DNA from: Streptomyces sp. NBC_00091
GTDB lineage: Bacteria; Actinomycetota; Actinomycetes; Streptomycetales; Streptomycetaceae
Assembly: GCF_026343185.1 (NCBI RefSeq)
Contig: NZ_JAPEMA010000001.1
Span: 1-64,000 of the forward strand
DNA: 64,000 bases
Reading direction: 5' to 3'
Under the pieces are notes generated by a model. The model did no database searches and was not told where the DNA came from. It saw only the letters and a program-made list of their open reading frames with translations. Each line of letters begins with the position of its first letter. The first letter of the stretch is position 1. A program made the position numbers and the translations under genes. This document shows positions 18,867 through 27,986 of this stretch, piece after piece.

Positions 18867-19834
18867 TGTCGTCCCCCTTCGTTCGGCGCTGCGGCCGCGT
18901 CGGTCGTGTCCGCGCCTCTGCCGCCCGTTGTGTACTCGACGCTGCGCGCGGTCAGGTCCATGTAGGCCTGCTCCAGCGAAACCCGGACGTCGCTCAGCTG
19001 GTGCAACCGGACCCGGCAGTGGTGGGCCAGGTCGCCGATCTCGGCGGCGGTGCGGCCCTCGACGGTGAGTTCGCCGGACGCGGACGTCTCGACACTCACC
19101 CCGTCAGCCGTCATCAGGCGACGGACCAGCGTCGCCCGCTCCCCAGCGTCGGGCACCACGGCGCGCGCCGACGCGGGAGAGGCGGCAGCGAGGAACTCCG
19201 TCATGGAGATGTTGCTCAGCAGCCGGCCACGTCCGATGACGACGAGATGGTCGGCCGTCAGCTGCATCTCGCTCATCAGATGGCTGGAGAGGAAAACGGT
19301 GCGTCCTTCCGCCGCCCGGTCACGGACGAGCCGGCGGATCCACCGCACGCCGTCCGGGTCGAGGCCGTTGACCGGCTCGTCCAGGACGAGTACCGGCGGA
19401 TCGCCGAGCAGGGCGCCCGCCACCCCGAGTCGCCCGCTCATGCCGAGCGAGTATGTGCCGGTCGGCCGCCGGGCCGCCTTGGTCAGGCCCACCGTCTCCA
19501 GTACCTCGTCCACGCGGCGTACCGGGATGCCGTTTGCCCGGGCTTGGGCGACGAGGTGTGTGCGGCCGGTACGGGCCGGGTGGACGGCCCGGGCGTCCAG
19601 CATCGCGCCGACCGCACACAGCGGCCGTCGCAGGTCCGCGTAGGGCCGGCCGGCGATCAGGGCCTGCCCGCGGGTGGGGTGGTCCAGGCCCAGGATCATG
19701 CGCATCGTGGTGGACTTCCCGGCCCCGTTGGGGCCGAGGAAGCCGGTCACGCGGCCGGCCTGGACGTTGAGTGTCAGCTCGTCCACGGCGAGGGTGTCGC
19801 CATAGCGTTTGGTGAGTCCTTGGAGGGTGATCAC
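18863..19834 (-). CDS. ABC-2 type transporter ATP-binding protein
   Basis: GTG 19834 with AAGGAACTCC just upstream. Walker A GPNGAGKSTTMRMILGL, signature YSLGMSGRLGVAGALLG (LGMSGRLG in place of LSGGQ, as in many DrrA/CcmA-like exporters), Walker B VLVLDEPVNGLDPDG and the switch SSHLMSEM are present. The C-terminal ~90 residues form the usual DUF4162-like extension. It energises the permease encoded by the overlapping next gene. The set (kinase, permease, ATPase, divergent regulator) is a self-contained BceAB-like sensing/export unit in layout, though not by homology. Confidence 0.92.
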   Translation of the reverse strand: MITLQGLTKRYGDTLAVDELTLNVQAGRVTGFLGPNGAGKSTTMRMILGLDHPTRGQALIAGRPYADLRRPLCAVGAMLDARAVHPARTGRTHLVAQARANGIPVRRVDEVLETVGLTKAARRPTGTYSLGMSGRLGVAGALLGDPPVLVLDEPVNGLDPDGVRWIRRLVRDRAAEGRTVFLSSHLMSEMQLTADHLVVIGRGRLLSNISMTEFLAAASPASARAVVPDAGERATLVRRLMTADGVSVETSASGELTVEGRTAAEIGDLAHHCRVRLHQLSDVRVSLEQAYMDLTARSVEYTTGGRGADTTDAAAAPNEGGRQ

Positions 19835-20098
19835 GGAGTTCCTTCATGTCGGTGGCGGACCGCGGAATACAGCACGCGGAAGTCGACGGTGGTGCACACC
19901 GGCCGACGCGTGGTGGGCCTGGCCCGGGGGCGGACGCCTCGTTTCCCGTACGGAAGCGACGCTAGGAGTCCGCGGCGTCGGCGCCCATCGGTCGAACGGC
20001 AGCTGCGTCCTGCCTTTCGTCGGGGGTGTGCCCCGACCCGGGGCGGATCTGTGGGGCTTGCCGTTCGCACGGTGGTGCGTCGGCCGTAGGCTCGCCGC

Positions 20099-20779
20099 GT
20101 GGAAGAGACGACACCGAGCAGCCGACCGGTCCGGGTCCTGGTGGCCGACGACGAGGCGATGGTCCGGGCGGGTGTGCGGGCCATCCTCACCAGGGACCCG
20201 CATGTCGAAGTGGTCGCCGAGGCGGGTGACGGGCACGAGGCCATCGCGCTCACCCGCCGGTACCGGCCGGACGTGGTCCTGTTGGACATCCAGATGCCCG
20301 GCTTGGACGGGCTGACGGCAGCGGCGCGCCTCCACCGAGAGCCGACGGCGGTCGGTGTGATCATGCTGACTACCTTCGGTCAGGACGAGTACGTCACCCG
20401 CGCCCTGGAGGAGGGCGCCGACGGCTTCCTGCTGAAGGCGGACGACCCGAGGGAACTGCTCAACGGGGTACGGGCGGTGGGAGCCGGCGGGGCCTACCTG
20501 TCCCCACGGGTCGCCGGCCGAGTCATCGCCGGGCTGCGCGCGCACCGGGCGGCACATCCTCACCGCTCGCTGGAGCGACTCACGGAACGGGAGCGCGAGG
20601 TGCTGGCCGGACTCGGGACGGGGCTGTCCAACGCGGAGATCGCGAGCCGGCTGCACCTGGTCGAGGGCACGGTGAAGGCGCACGTCAGCGCGGTGCTCGC
20701 GAAGCTGGGCGCGCGCAACCGGGTGGAGGCGGCCATCTCCGCGTACGAGGCCGGCCTGGTCCCGCCACGCCCCCGCTGA
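20099..20779 (+). CDS. NarL/LuxR-family response regulator
   Basis: GTG 20099. The receiver domain has VADDEAMVRAG, the phospho-acceptor Asp in VVLLDIQMPGLDG (about residue 60), T in IMLTTFGQ and K in LLKADDP. The C-terminal LuxR HTH reads LTEREREVLAGLGTGLSNAE, then LVEGTVKAHVSAVLAKLGAR. Divergent from the exporter operon, with 264 bases between; it presumably binds there and receives phosphate from the kinase at 16235. Confidence 0.92.
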   Translation: MEETTPSSRPVRVLVADDEAMVRAGVRAILTRDPHVEVVAEAGDGHEAIALTRRYRPDVVLLDIQMPGLDGLTAAARLHREPTAVGVIMLTTFGQDEYVTRALEEGADGFLLKADDPRELLNGVRAVGAGGAYLSPRVAGRVIAGLRAHRAAHPHRSLERLTEREREVLAGLGTGLSNAEIASRLHLVEGTVKAHVSAVLAKLGARNRVEAAISAYEAGLVPPRPR

Positions 20780-20874
20780 CCCGGTGTCAGCGTCCCGCCG
20801 AGTGCCGATCAGTCCTTGGCCACAGAAGTACCTGGGCACCTGAGGGTGGCGCGGTGGCGCCCGCCAGCTTGTCG

Positions 20875-21177
20875 TCACACCTCAACAACGTTCCGCCCCG
20901 CCGAGGTACCCGGTTCAGCCCGGCGGCGTGCGGCGGGATCACGCTGCGCGACGTGTCGGGCGACCGCGTCGACGCCGGGGCGGGCGTACCGCTCCAGGGA
21001 ACGGACGGAGGCGTGGCGTATCCCGAAGCCGTCACCGCGGCGCACACCGACTTCGCCGCCCTCCAGGCCGTCGGGGGCCTTCCGGGACAGGCGCCTGGAA
21101 GCGCGAAGGAGTTGGCCAGCATCTCCGGGCCAGCTCACGAAGACCATGATCAATCTCAGCGCCAGCCACGGTTCCAT
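20875..21177 (-). pseudogene. Tyrosine recombinase C-terminal fragment
   Basis: GIRHASVRSLERYARPGVDA, then VARHVAQRDPAARR, is the end of a phage-type integrase, with the catalytic Tyr in LERYARP and a degraded GH box (RHAS). Nothing upstream in this frame is integrase-like. It lies tail-first against the relaxase fragment at 21177. Confidence 0.5.
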
Positions 21178-22667
21178 TGATCCCCGGGGCCGTCCTCTAC
21201 GGCCACGGGGCCAATGCGTTCGCGACGTACCCGGGAATCACCCGGGCGAAGAAGGCGAACCACCTGTGGCTGCCCCTGGCCGCCATCGAGGGCGAGACCA
21301 CCCGGGCCCAGCACGGCAGGGCGCGCTCGGAGACCGAGCAGCTGCACCGCGCCATCAACGCGTTCGCCCACTTCCTGAACCAGTCGACGCCGGATGGGCT
21401 GATCAGCCACGAACTGCGGGCCCCGGCCGAGCCCGTAGCGGCGGCACCCCGGCAGACCGAGCACGTCCAGCTCCCGGAGCAGGCACCCGGCCCGCCACCC
21501 CGGCGCGTCTCCGCACGCGCCGCACGGGCGGTGTCCCCGTCCGTCGCGCAAGCCCGTTGGCGCGAGGCCGAGCGGCAGGCCCAGCTGCGTACGCCGCTCG
21601 TCGACACCGGCCTCGCCCCCGAGCCGGACCCCCAGCCCGCCGGCGCCCCCGGCATTCCCGACGTCGTCGGCGACGTCGCCGGGGACCACCAGGAGCAAGC
21701 CGCCGAACACGCCGAGATGAGCGACGCGCAGCGCGCGCAGCTGGACCGGCTCAGGCTGGACAGCGAGATGCGGGCCGTTCCGCGATGGGAGCTGCGCCCG
21801 TACGGCACGTACAGCGACAGCAACCTGCGGGCGGCGATCAGCGGGTTCCTCGATGACGCCGAGGAGGCCGAGGAGAGGGCCGCCGAGGCAGTGGAAGCGT
21901 TCCGAGTTCTCCACGAGCGGATGGAGCAGGAGAGGGAGGAAGGCGCCAGCCGCGGCGCCAAGTGGGCGCAGGACGCTGGCGCTGTCCTCGACACCGCCGT
22001 CGGCCACCTCACCAAAGCGGTGAAGGAGGCCGAGGCCCTCGCCGCAGCCGAGAAGCAGGCCAAGGGCGCCCGCGAGATCCTTCCGGAGGTCGAGAAGCGC
22101 CTGAAGGCATCGCGGCTGAGCCTGCGCCTGGCCTTCACCAGCAAGAAGGAGGTCAAGGGGGTGCACGAGCACGTCCTCGGCGAGGCCATCGCCGGGGAGG
22201 ACGAGGCCAAGCGCGCCAAGCGGGCCAGCGAAAAGGCCAAGGCCAAGGCGTGGGAGACCGTCCGCGACAGCGAGTACGCCGAGGCCTTCACCGCCGGCCG
22301 CTTCGCCCCGAAGGAGCTGCACGAGATCGCCGAGAAGTTCGCCGAGATGCGGGCCGCCCTGCCGCAGCAGGGGCACCGGAAGGACGAACTGGACGAGAAC
22401 GAACTGGCCGACCTGAGCAAGACCGCCCGCACACAGGCGAAGAAGGCCGACGACGCGCGGGGCCACGCCGAACTCGCGGCCGTGGAGCAGAAGCAGCGCC
22501 AGGTCATCGCCGAGAAGTACCCGGAACTGCACAACGCCGAGACGAAGGGCCGCGCCGCCGAGCAGCAGCCGAAGCCGAAGCCCAAGGTTGTCCGGCAGCA
22601 GCCCGTCCCGGCCGCCAGCGCGGCACTGGCCCGGCAGGCGCAGAAGGGGCCAAGGCAGCGTCCCTAA
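21177..22667 (+). CDS. C-terminal portion of a relaxase/transfer protein, coiled-coil rich
   Basis: The frame opens with TTG inside a conserved block (VLYGHGANAFATYPGITRAK, KANHLWLPLAAIEGETTRAQ, LHRAINAFAHFLNQS). I associate this block with the region just after the relaxase/helicase core of actinobacterial MobF/TraA proteins; this is from memory of the family, not a search. The rest is a long charged helical region (AEEAEERAAEAVEAFRVLHE, EKQAKGAREILPEVEKRL, KRAKRASEKAKAKAWETVRD). The N-terminal catalytic part is missing, so this is likely a 5'-truncated gene cut at about 21180. It ends 65 bases before an IS. Confidence 0.5.
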   Translation: MIPGAVLYGHGANAFATYPGITRAKKANHLWLPLAAIEGETTRAQHGRARSETEQLHRAINAFAHFLNQSTPDGLISHELRAPAEPVAAAPRQTEHVQLPEQAPGPPPRRVSARAARAVSPSVAQARWREAERQAQLRTPLVDTGLAPEPDPQPAGAPGIPDVVGDVAGDHQEQAAEHAEMSDAQRAQLDRLRLDSEMRAVPRWELRPYGTYSDSNLRAAISGFLDDAEEAEERAAEAVEAFRVLHERMEQEREEGASRGAKWAQDAGAVLDTAVGHLTKAVKEAEALAAAEKQAKGAREILPEVEKRLKASRLSLRLAFTSKKEVKGVHEHVLGEAIAGEDEAKRAKRASEKAKAKAWETVRDSEYAEAFTAGRFAPKELHEIAEKFAEMRAALPQQGHRKDELDENELADLSKTARTQAKKADDARGHAELAAVEQKQRQVIAEKYPELHNAETKGRAAEQQPKPKPKVVRQQPVPAASAALARQAQKGPRQRP

Positions 22668-22732
22668 GGGTTGTCCCGTAAATGATCTTCGGGTTCCTTC
22701 GGGCGCGGTTGATCACCGTCCGGCCCGCCGAT

Positions 22733-23502
22733 CTATCCGGCGAAGGCGAGGTTGTGCATCCGGGCGATGGCGAGCATGGCGTGGTGGACGCCGTCGCCTT
22801 TGAGGCGACAGTCGCGGAGGATCTTCCAGGTCTTCATGCGGGCGAAGACGTGCTCGACACGGGCGCGGACCTGCTTGTGGAACTTGTTGTGTTCTTCTTT
22901 CCAGTCCAGGAGTTGGGCCTGGCCGCGATCCCGGCGGTGCGGGATGACGAGTCCAGTGCCCGGGTAGCCACCGTCGGCGATCGTGAGGGTGTTGCCAACG
23001 GCGGCCTTGGCGCCGGACTCCTCCCACGCCTTGCAGTCGTTGCGGTTCCCGGCAAGTGGCCGGCCGACCACGACGACCAGGCGGGTATCGGCGTCGATGA
23101 CGACCTGGTGGTTGGTGGAGTACCGGTAGTTCTTCGACCGCTCGGCCACGGTGTGATCGCGGGTGGGAACCAGGGTGCCGTCCACAATGACACCGTGTCC
23201 TTGGCGAACCGCTCGCGGGGCCGGAGCACGAACATCGGCCCCAGATGGTCGATGATGCGGTCTGCCGCCGACTTGGACACCCCGAACAGCGGGGCGAGTT
23301 GCCGCATCGTCAGGTTCGTGCGCCAGTACGCCGCTACCAGCAGCGCCCGGTCCTCCAGCGGAAGCTTCCACGGCCGGCCCTTGCGAATCGCGTCCGCACC
23401 CTCGCGCCGCAGAACTGTAACCAATTTCCCGAAGGCACACGGGCTCAACCCGGTGAACGGGGCTATCCAGGACGGCTCCGACGCCGTGATCACACCAGCC
23501 AC
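22733..23502 (-). pseudogene. IS5-family transposase in two frames
   Basis: The N-terminal frame starts VITASEPSWIAPFTGLSPCA and runs through MRQLAPLFGVSKSAADRIID to RPRERFAKDTV. A one-base shift at about 23193 then leads to VIVDGTLVPTRDHTVAERSK (first Asp), VIDADTRLVVVVGRP, IADGGYPGTGLVIP (second Asp) and RARVEHVFARMKTWKIL (Glu), ending at 22733. All DDE residues survive. Some IS5-family members use programmed frameshifting, but here the shift falls inside the catalytic core and no slippery run is obvious. A disabling indel is the simpler reading. Confidence 0.8.
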
Positions 23503-23542
23503 GTCAAGATCATCACATTCACGCCGGCCTGGCCTGTGAGCG

Positions 23543-24070
23543 TCAGACTGCTCTGCGACGTCGATAGTAGGCGTAAGTAAGGGCGAGCACGATCGGGCCC
23601 CACAGCGTCACCGGGCTGATGCACACACGTGCCAGGACCATCCACCAGTTGTTGCTGAAGGCGACCTCGTGGAAGCCCAGCAGGTCGAACCAGGCAAGGG
23701 GCATGGTGTCCCACAGCGCGACTAGGCCCAGTCCGCCCAAGGCCGCCGGAATGATCGCGGCGAGCGGCGCGACTCGCCGACCGCCGATCAGTGGCACCCA
23801 GTCCGGGACTCTCTCGCCCCACCCGCTGACCAGGCCGGTACAGAGCAGGGCCAGTGCCTCGGTGAGCACGCTCAGCCCGAACACGTAGGCCGGGGCCCAC
23901 CACGGCATGGGCGGTGCCGACGGATCTACCGTCCCCATCGAGAAGCCGAAGGCGAACGGAAGCCGCCACAGGCAGTGCGGCAGGACGACGAACGGAAGGG
24001 CCTTCGCGAGCCGGAGCGCCCAACGCGGAACCGGACGCTCGGTGTCGCCCAGAGAAAGGTTGATCGGCAT
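23543..24070 (-). CDS. Multi-pass membrane protein
   Basis: Start ATG 24070 (MPINLSLGDTERPVPRW); an upstream ATG at 24160 is also open. Four hydrophobic segments are visible (ALPFVVLPHCLWRLPFAFGF, APAYVFGLSVLTEALALLC, VAPLAAIIPAALGGLGLVAL, VLARVCISPVTLWGPIVLAL) and a basic tail YYRRRRAV. It resembles small streptomycete membrane proteins of unknown role. It lies between the transposase and the right terminal repeat of the element, on the transposase strand, so it may be a passenger gene. Confidence 0.6.
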   Translation of the reverse strand: MPINLSLGDTERPVPRWALRLAKALPFVVLPHCLWRLPFAFGFSMGTVDPSAPPMPWWAPAYVFGLSVLTEALALLCTGLVSGWGERVPDWVPLIGGRRVAPLAAIIPAALGGLGLVALWDTMPLAWFDLLGFHEVAFSNNWWMVLARVCISPVTLWGPIVLALTYAYYRRRRAV

Positions 24071-24281
24071 GACCCCACCGTCGCCGAACCTCGACGGCAG
24101 GGCGTCGGCCTCGCGGACGATCAGGATCCCCCACACGGGGGAGTCACCTGTTGATCGCATCGGCGGTTGATGGTCAAAAACGACTCGGAGCCCCTCCAAA
24201 GATCATTTACGGGACAGCCCTTACGAGCTCGTGCACGGTTGGCGGTGAGATGTCGAGATCGGGATCGTCGATCATGGTTGG

Positions 24282-24830
24282 GTGGTGGGGAACGCGACTC
24301 GTGCAGCGATCATCGGCGACCGAAGGGTCACGGGCCTGTCGGCCACGGTGATTGCTGAACTGGTCTCCGAGCTTGGGTTGTTGTGGCACGAACGGCATCA
24401 GGCCAGGCTCACGTCACGGCCGCGGAAGCGGGCATTGGGCGCCGGTGCGAGGCATCAGCTGGTGTTCGTCGACCGGCTGCTCGCCACGCTCGTTCATCTC
24501 CGCCACGCAACCACTCACGACGTCCTGGCCTGCTGGTTCGGGGTCGACCGCTCCACCATCACCCGGGCTGTCGGCGAGGTCCGGCCCCTGCTTGCCGAGC
24601 GAGGGTGCACCGTCAGCCCGGGTGTGCGGCTCAAGAGCCTGGCCCAGGTCGTCGACTATCTCGGCTCCAGCGGGAAGACGGGCATCATCGACGGCACCGA
24701 GATCCGGGTCCGGCGTCCGGCCGTCGGACGCAAGGACCGGGACAAGTTCATCTCCGGCAAGAGCAAGCAGAACGCGGTCAAGACCATGGTCGTCACGGAT
24801 GGCGACGGCCGTGTCTGTTCTGTAGTCCTG
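24282..24830 (+). pseudogene. IS transposase (DDE_Tnp_4 type), interrupted by another IS
   Basis: Reads VGNATRAAIIGDRRVTGLSA, then WHERHQARLTSRPRKRALGA, an HTH (HDVLACWFGVDRSTITRAVG) and the first catalytic block TGIIDGTEIRVRRPAVGRKD, KSKQNAVKTMVVTDGDGR. A one-base shift near 24810 leads to LFCSPAR, which is then cut by the IS inserted at 24835. The C-terminal half is not found beyond that IS, so a deletion accompanied or followed the insertion. Confidence 0.75.
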
Positions 24831-24842
24831 CTAGGCCGTGTT

Positions 24843-25172
24843 TTAGAAGTCGTGGATCGGTTTGGATGGCCGTCCGGGGCGGTGGCGGATGGCCATCCAG
24901 ATGGTGAGTTCGCGGGCGATGTCGTTGATGCTGGTCGAGGTGGTGACCTCGTGTTCACGGCGGCTGGCATCGCGGCGGACGACCTCGTAGCCTCCCTCGT
25001 CGAGGACGGCCACCGAGGCGAACCAGACCGGCTCGTCCTCGTCGGGCTGGACAACGACGAAGGTGTTGTCGGTGTCGTTGAGGTCGCTGATCATCATGAA
25101 CAGCGCGTCCTCGGACGGGTCGTCGATGCGGTCTCCGTTCTCGCTGTCAGCGCCGTAGAGCCGAGCTCCCAT
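24843..25172 (-). CDS. Immunity-protein-like (Imm1-type) passenger gene inside an IS
   Basis: ATG 25172 is preferred because GGGGAAGG lies 8 bases upstream. 109 residues: MGARLYGADSENGDRIDDPS, DALFMMISDLNDTDNTFVVV, PVWFASVAVLDEGGYEVVRR and DIARELTIWMAIR. The order (acidic start, LNDxDNTFVVV, VWFASVAVLxxGxYEVxRRD, REHxVTT, DIAxxLTxWMA) matches Imm1-type immunity proteins of polymorphic toxin systems as I know them. The stop codon falls within the inner part of the IS left terminal repeat region. No cognate toxin is nearby. The family call is moderate; the gene call is firm. Confidence 0.6.
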   Translation of the reverse strand: MGARLYGADSENGDRIDDPSEDALFMMISDLNDTDNTFVVVQPDEDEPVWFASVAVLDEGGYEVVRRDASRREHEVTTSTSINDIARELTIWMAIRHRPGRPSKPIHDF

Positions 25173-25249
25173 CGCTGATACCTTCCCCTTCACACATGGT
25201 CAACCTGGTCGCGGTCAGCATGGCATGCGCAACCGACACCCCGGCTGGG

Positions 25250-26119
25250 TCACAGCCATTCACCGATCGCGGCAACCAGCACGGTGGCCTCGAATCGGAC
25301 CGCGAGTTTGTCGAACCGGGTGGCCACCGCCCGGTTCCGCTTCAGCCGGTTGATGCCGCACTCGACCGCGTGCCGGGCCTTGTAGTCCTCACGGTCGAAG
25401 GCCGGAGGCCGCCCGCCGGCCGAGCCGCGGCGCTTGCGGTGGCCGGCCTGGTCGGCAGGTTCCGGGATCGTGCAGCGGATCCCGCGCCGACGCAGATACG
25501 CACGGTTCGCGCGTGACGAATACGCTTTGTCGCCCCGCACCCGCAACGGACGGACCCTTGGGCGTCCCAGCCCGAGACGGGGAACCCGGATGGCTTCCAG
25601 CACGGCCGTAAACTGCGGGCTGTCTCCCCGCTGACCGGCTGTGACCAGCAGCGATAACGGCTTCTGCCCTTGCTCGCAGGCCAGGTGAATCTTCGTGGTC
25701 CAGCCGCCGCGGGACCGGCCCAGGCCGTGATCGTCGGGTTCGGCCGCATCGCCGCCTGGCGGTTCCTTCTGCGTCTGGCCGTCGCGCCGGGCACCGGCCG
25801 CGTGCTGATGGGCCCGGCAGATCGTGGAGTCGACGTTCACGTCCCAAGTGATCAAACCGGCGGCGTCCGCCCGGGCCTGCAACCCAGTCAACACCGCCGA
25901 CCAGACACCATCGCGTTGCCAGCGACGGAAGAGCCCATAGACCGTCTGCCATGGACCGTATTCCGTCGGCAGATCCCGCCACGGGGCCCCGGTCCGCACC
26001 CGCCAGCGGATCCCGTCGATCAACCGCCGTCGGCCGACCGACGGCCTGCCCACCCCCGCGACCGGCAACAACGGCCCCAGCGCCGTCCACTGGTCATCTG
26101 AAAGATCCCCTCGCCCCAC
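25250..26119 (-). CDS. IS5-family transposase, intact
   Basis: 289 codons from GTG 26119 ([20 protein letters not shown]). The N-terminal DUF4096-like block is [20 protein letters not shown]. The catalytic residues are [17 protein letters not shown] (Asp), [20 protein letters not shown] (Asp) and [19 protein letters not shown] (Glu). It is uninterrupted and bounded by perfect terminal repeats, so the element may be active. Confidence 0.92.
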   Translation of the reverse strand: MGRGDLSDDQWTALGPLLPVAGVGRPSVGRRRLIDGIRWRVRTGAPWRDLPTEYGPWQTVYGLFRRWQRDGVWSAVLTGLQARADAAGLITWDVNVDSTICRAHQHAAGARRDGQTQKEPPGGDAAEPDDHGLGRSRGGWTTKIHLACEQGQKPLSLLVTAGQRGDSPQFTAVLEAIRVPRLGLGRPRVRPLRVRGDKAYSSRANRAYLRRRGIRCTIPEPADQAGHRKRRGSAGGRPPAFDREDYKARHAVECGINRLKRNRAVATRFDKLAVRFEATVLVAAIGEWL

Positions 26120-26308
26120 ACCGAGATCATCACGGCACGAGGCGAGACACGGACCCCAGTTCTAAAACACGGCCTAGCTGTCACCTGGTTCGCCGTTCGT
26201 TAACGGCACCCCAAGAAGGGCCGGCGAGCACCGCCTCGTGGAGGAGCCCGGTGAGCCTCAGGTTCTCCGCAGCTCCGGGTGGCGAGGGGGATGGTGGTCG
26301 TATGCCCG

Positions 26309-26740
26309 TCAGCGGCGGCTTGGCGTGCGGTGCAGGAACTCCAGGCGCTGCTGGGCGAGCTTCAAGTGCTGAGGATCGAGGGCCGGCAGTGCGCGCAGAA
26401 GGCGGATGAGGTCGGGTCCAGTGCCGACGGCCGCGCCCGGGTCCCTGAGCTGTGTCCAGCAGCAGAGTGCTCCGGCTGCTGCCGCAGCGTGTACGTCGGC
26501 GGCGTCCGGGGCTTGGAAGCCGAGGCGGGTTCGGGCGGCGCTGGACCACAGCTGGGTTGCGAGCCGGAAGTCGCCAGCCATGCGGGCGAGGTCAGCGCGG
26601 ATTTCCACCCACTGCAGGGCTTCGGGCGAGGTGGGCCTGTGTGTCTGGTGTACGTACTGCTCCCATGCCTGCGTGAGCGTGGCTGCCTCCGAGTGCCGGC
26701 CTGCGGTGGCCAGGTTGTGAATGTGCGGGCGCGGGTCGTT
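26309..26740 (-). pseudogene. C-terminal tail of a streptomycete Ser/Thr-kinase-like or TPR-type protein
   Basis: IHNLATAGRHSEAATLTQAW, EQYVHQTHRP, EALQWVEIRADLARMAGDFR, LWSSAARTRL and LRDPGAAVGTGPDLIRLLRA follow the repeat pattern seen at the C-termini of several streptomycete protein kinases and related regulators (AWE...HG..S...W.E.RADLARLAGD). No kinase domain precedes it; the DNA upstream (to about 27080) is proline-rich linker-like in mixed frames. Treated as a fragment. Confidence 0.4.
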
Positions 26741-27089
26741 GGTCACCGCCTGGTCCTGCCGTCCCGGCAGCTGCGGTTGTACGGGCTGGTGCCTGTCGTC
26801 GGGAGGAAGCCCGGCTGCTTGGGCGGTTACGGCGCCGACTGGGTGTGGGCCCCGGACCGGCTCCAGGGCTGCGGCGGGATGTGCTCCAACAGCAGGATGC
26901 CCCTGTGGGGACCGCGCGGATGGCTCGGCAAAAGCCGGTCCTGCTTGGGTTGCGGCGCCAAGTTCGCGGGCACTCGGCAGGATCAGGGCGCCGGGCGGAA
27001 GGGTGGCCGCGGCCGCCGCGAGAGCGTGCAGCCGCAGGTTGGATGGCCGGGTCGGGCTGGCGTGGTAGCTGTGCCCCCCTGGTCACCTG

Positions 27090-27530
27090 AACCACTCCAG
27101 ACGAAGGCCCGGTCGGCAAGGAGTACACGGACTCGTTCGAGGTCACCGTCACCGAGTCGACGATCGAGGGCTGGGAGGTCGGGCTGGCCGTCGAGGCGTC
27201 ACTGGAACTCAAGGGCGTCGGGCGGGGTCAAGCGCACCGGCCCCCTGAAGTGGTCGAAGTCGACCATGAACACCACTTCCGTAAAGAACTCCAGCTCCGA
27301 CACCACCAAGCTCGACATCCCGGCGAACCAGTTCGGAAGGCTCGACACCAGGCTGTGCGCCGGCCTCTACACGGGCTGGTTGTTCTACGAGTTTGCCAAA
27401 AACCACGGCCCTGACGGCTACCTCATCGGCGCCTACCCCGTGAGCATGCCCGTCCACGCGCCCGGGTTCACCTCACCGGTCGCCGTGCACCGGATGACCG
27501 CCAACATCTCGTCGTTCAGCCCCCGCAGAA
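27090..27530 (+). pseudogene. Fragment resembling a beta-pore-forming (aerolysin/ETX-MTX2-like) protein
   Basis: One frame reads YTDSFEVTVTESTIEGWEVG, then LAVEASLELKG. After a shift near 27230 a second frame reads NTTSVKNSSSDTTKLDIPAN, GRLDTRLCAGLYTGWLFYEF and AYPVSMPVHAPGFTSPVAVH. Alternating Ser/Thr strands, a WEVGLAVEASLELK-type strand and the IPAN...YTGWLF stretch are reminiscent of aerolysin-like proteins. The assignment is speculative and the gene is broken. The rest of the stretch from about 27540 to 27986 holds nothing I can assign. Confidence 0.25.
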
Positions 27531-27986
27531 CGCAAGCTGCTGAACGACTACAGCCACGCCGCGGACATCTTCAGTGCCGCCCTTCAGCGCCTTACTGGCG
27601 GCAACGGCGACACCGACCAGTCGGTACCCGACCCTGACATCTCCACTGCCGACCATGCCGACCTGGAACGCCTGCACACAGAAGTCATGACCTTGCAAGC
27701 GGCCACGGCCACCGAAGGCCTTCTCTGAAGACACGGCAACGCGCAGACGCCCGGGTAGCCCCTTCTCCGAGTCGGGCCATCCGGGCCTGCGTTCAGAGAC
27801 AGAGGCTGAGCTCCTCATCAGGCGGTTACGCGGAGGCTGCCTGGCGTGGACGCGGGAAGTCCTTCTGGCGTAGTCGTCACGGACCGCGGTCAGAACCTTC
27901 GAGTTGGCCCGGGTGAGCGCCGTAGATGGCCCTCCCCCGTTCAAGCGACCCAGCACGCGTGTCACCAACCTCCCGGGACAACACAC

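Larger units (their letters stand above)
22668..24223. mobile_element. IS5-type element with matching ends and a possible passenger gene
   Basis: The left end reads AAGGGTTGTCCCGTAAATGA. The right end (24199-24223), read inward, is AAGGGCTGTCCCGTAAATGA; the ends match at 23 of about 25 positions. Between them lie a minus-strand IS5-type transposase and a minus-strand membrane-protein gene. The flanking trinucleotides are TAA and TTA, not identical, so a simple single insertion with a target duplication is not proven. The interval may have been formed from two copies. The transposase homology itself ends near 23515. Confidence 0.5.
24831..26178. mobile_element. Complete IS5-family element with CTAG at both ends, carrying an extra gene
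   Basis: Left junction CTAG then GCCGTGTTTTAGAAGT (24831-24850). Right junction AGTTCTAAAACACGGC then CTAG (26158-26177). The terminal repeats are perfect over 14 bases, and CTAG fits a YTAR-type 4-bp target duplication of the IS5 group. Because CTAG is itself palindromic, it could also be counted in the repeat. Inside are a full-length minus-strand transposase (25250-26119) and a second minus-strand gene (24843-25172). The element lies within another transposase gene. Confidence 0.8.

Noticed and set aside
23180..23210. Programmed ribosomal frameshift in the IS5-type transposase
   Set aside because: The shift lies within the catalytic core and lacks a slippery homopolymer or a short first ORF. 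A plain indel explains it.
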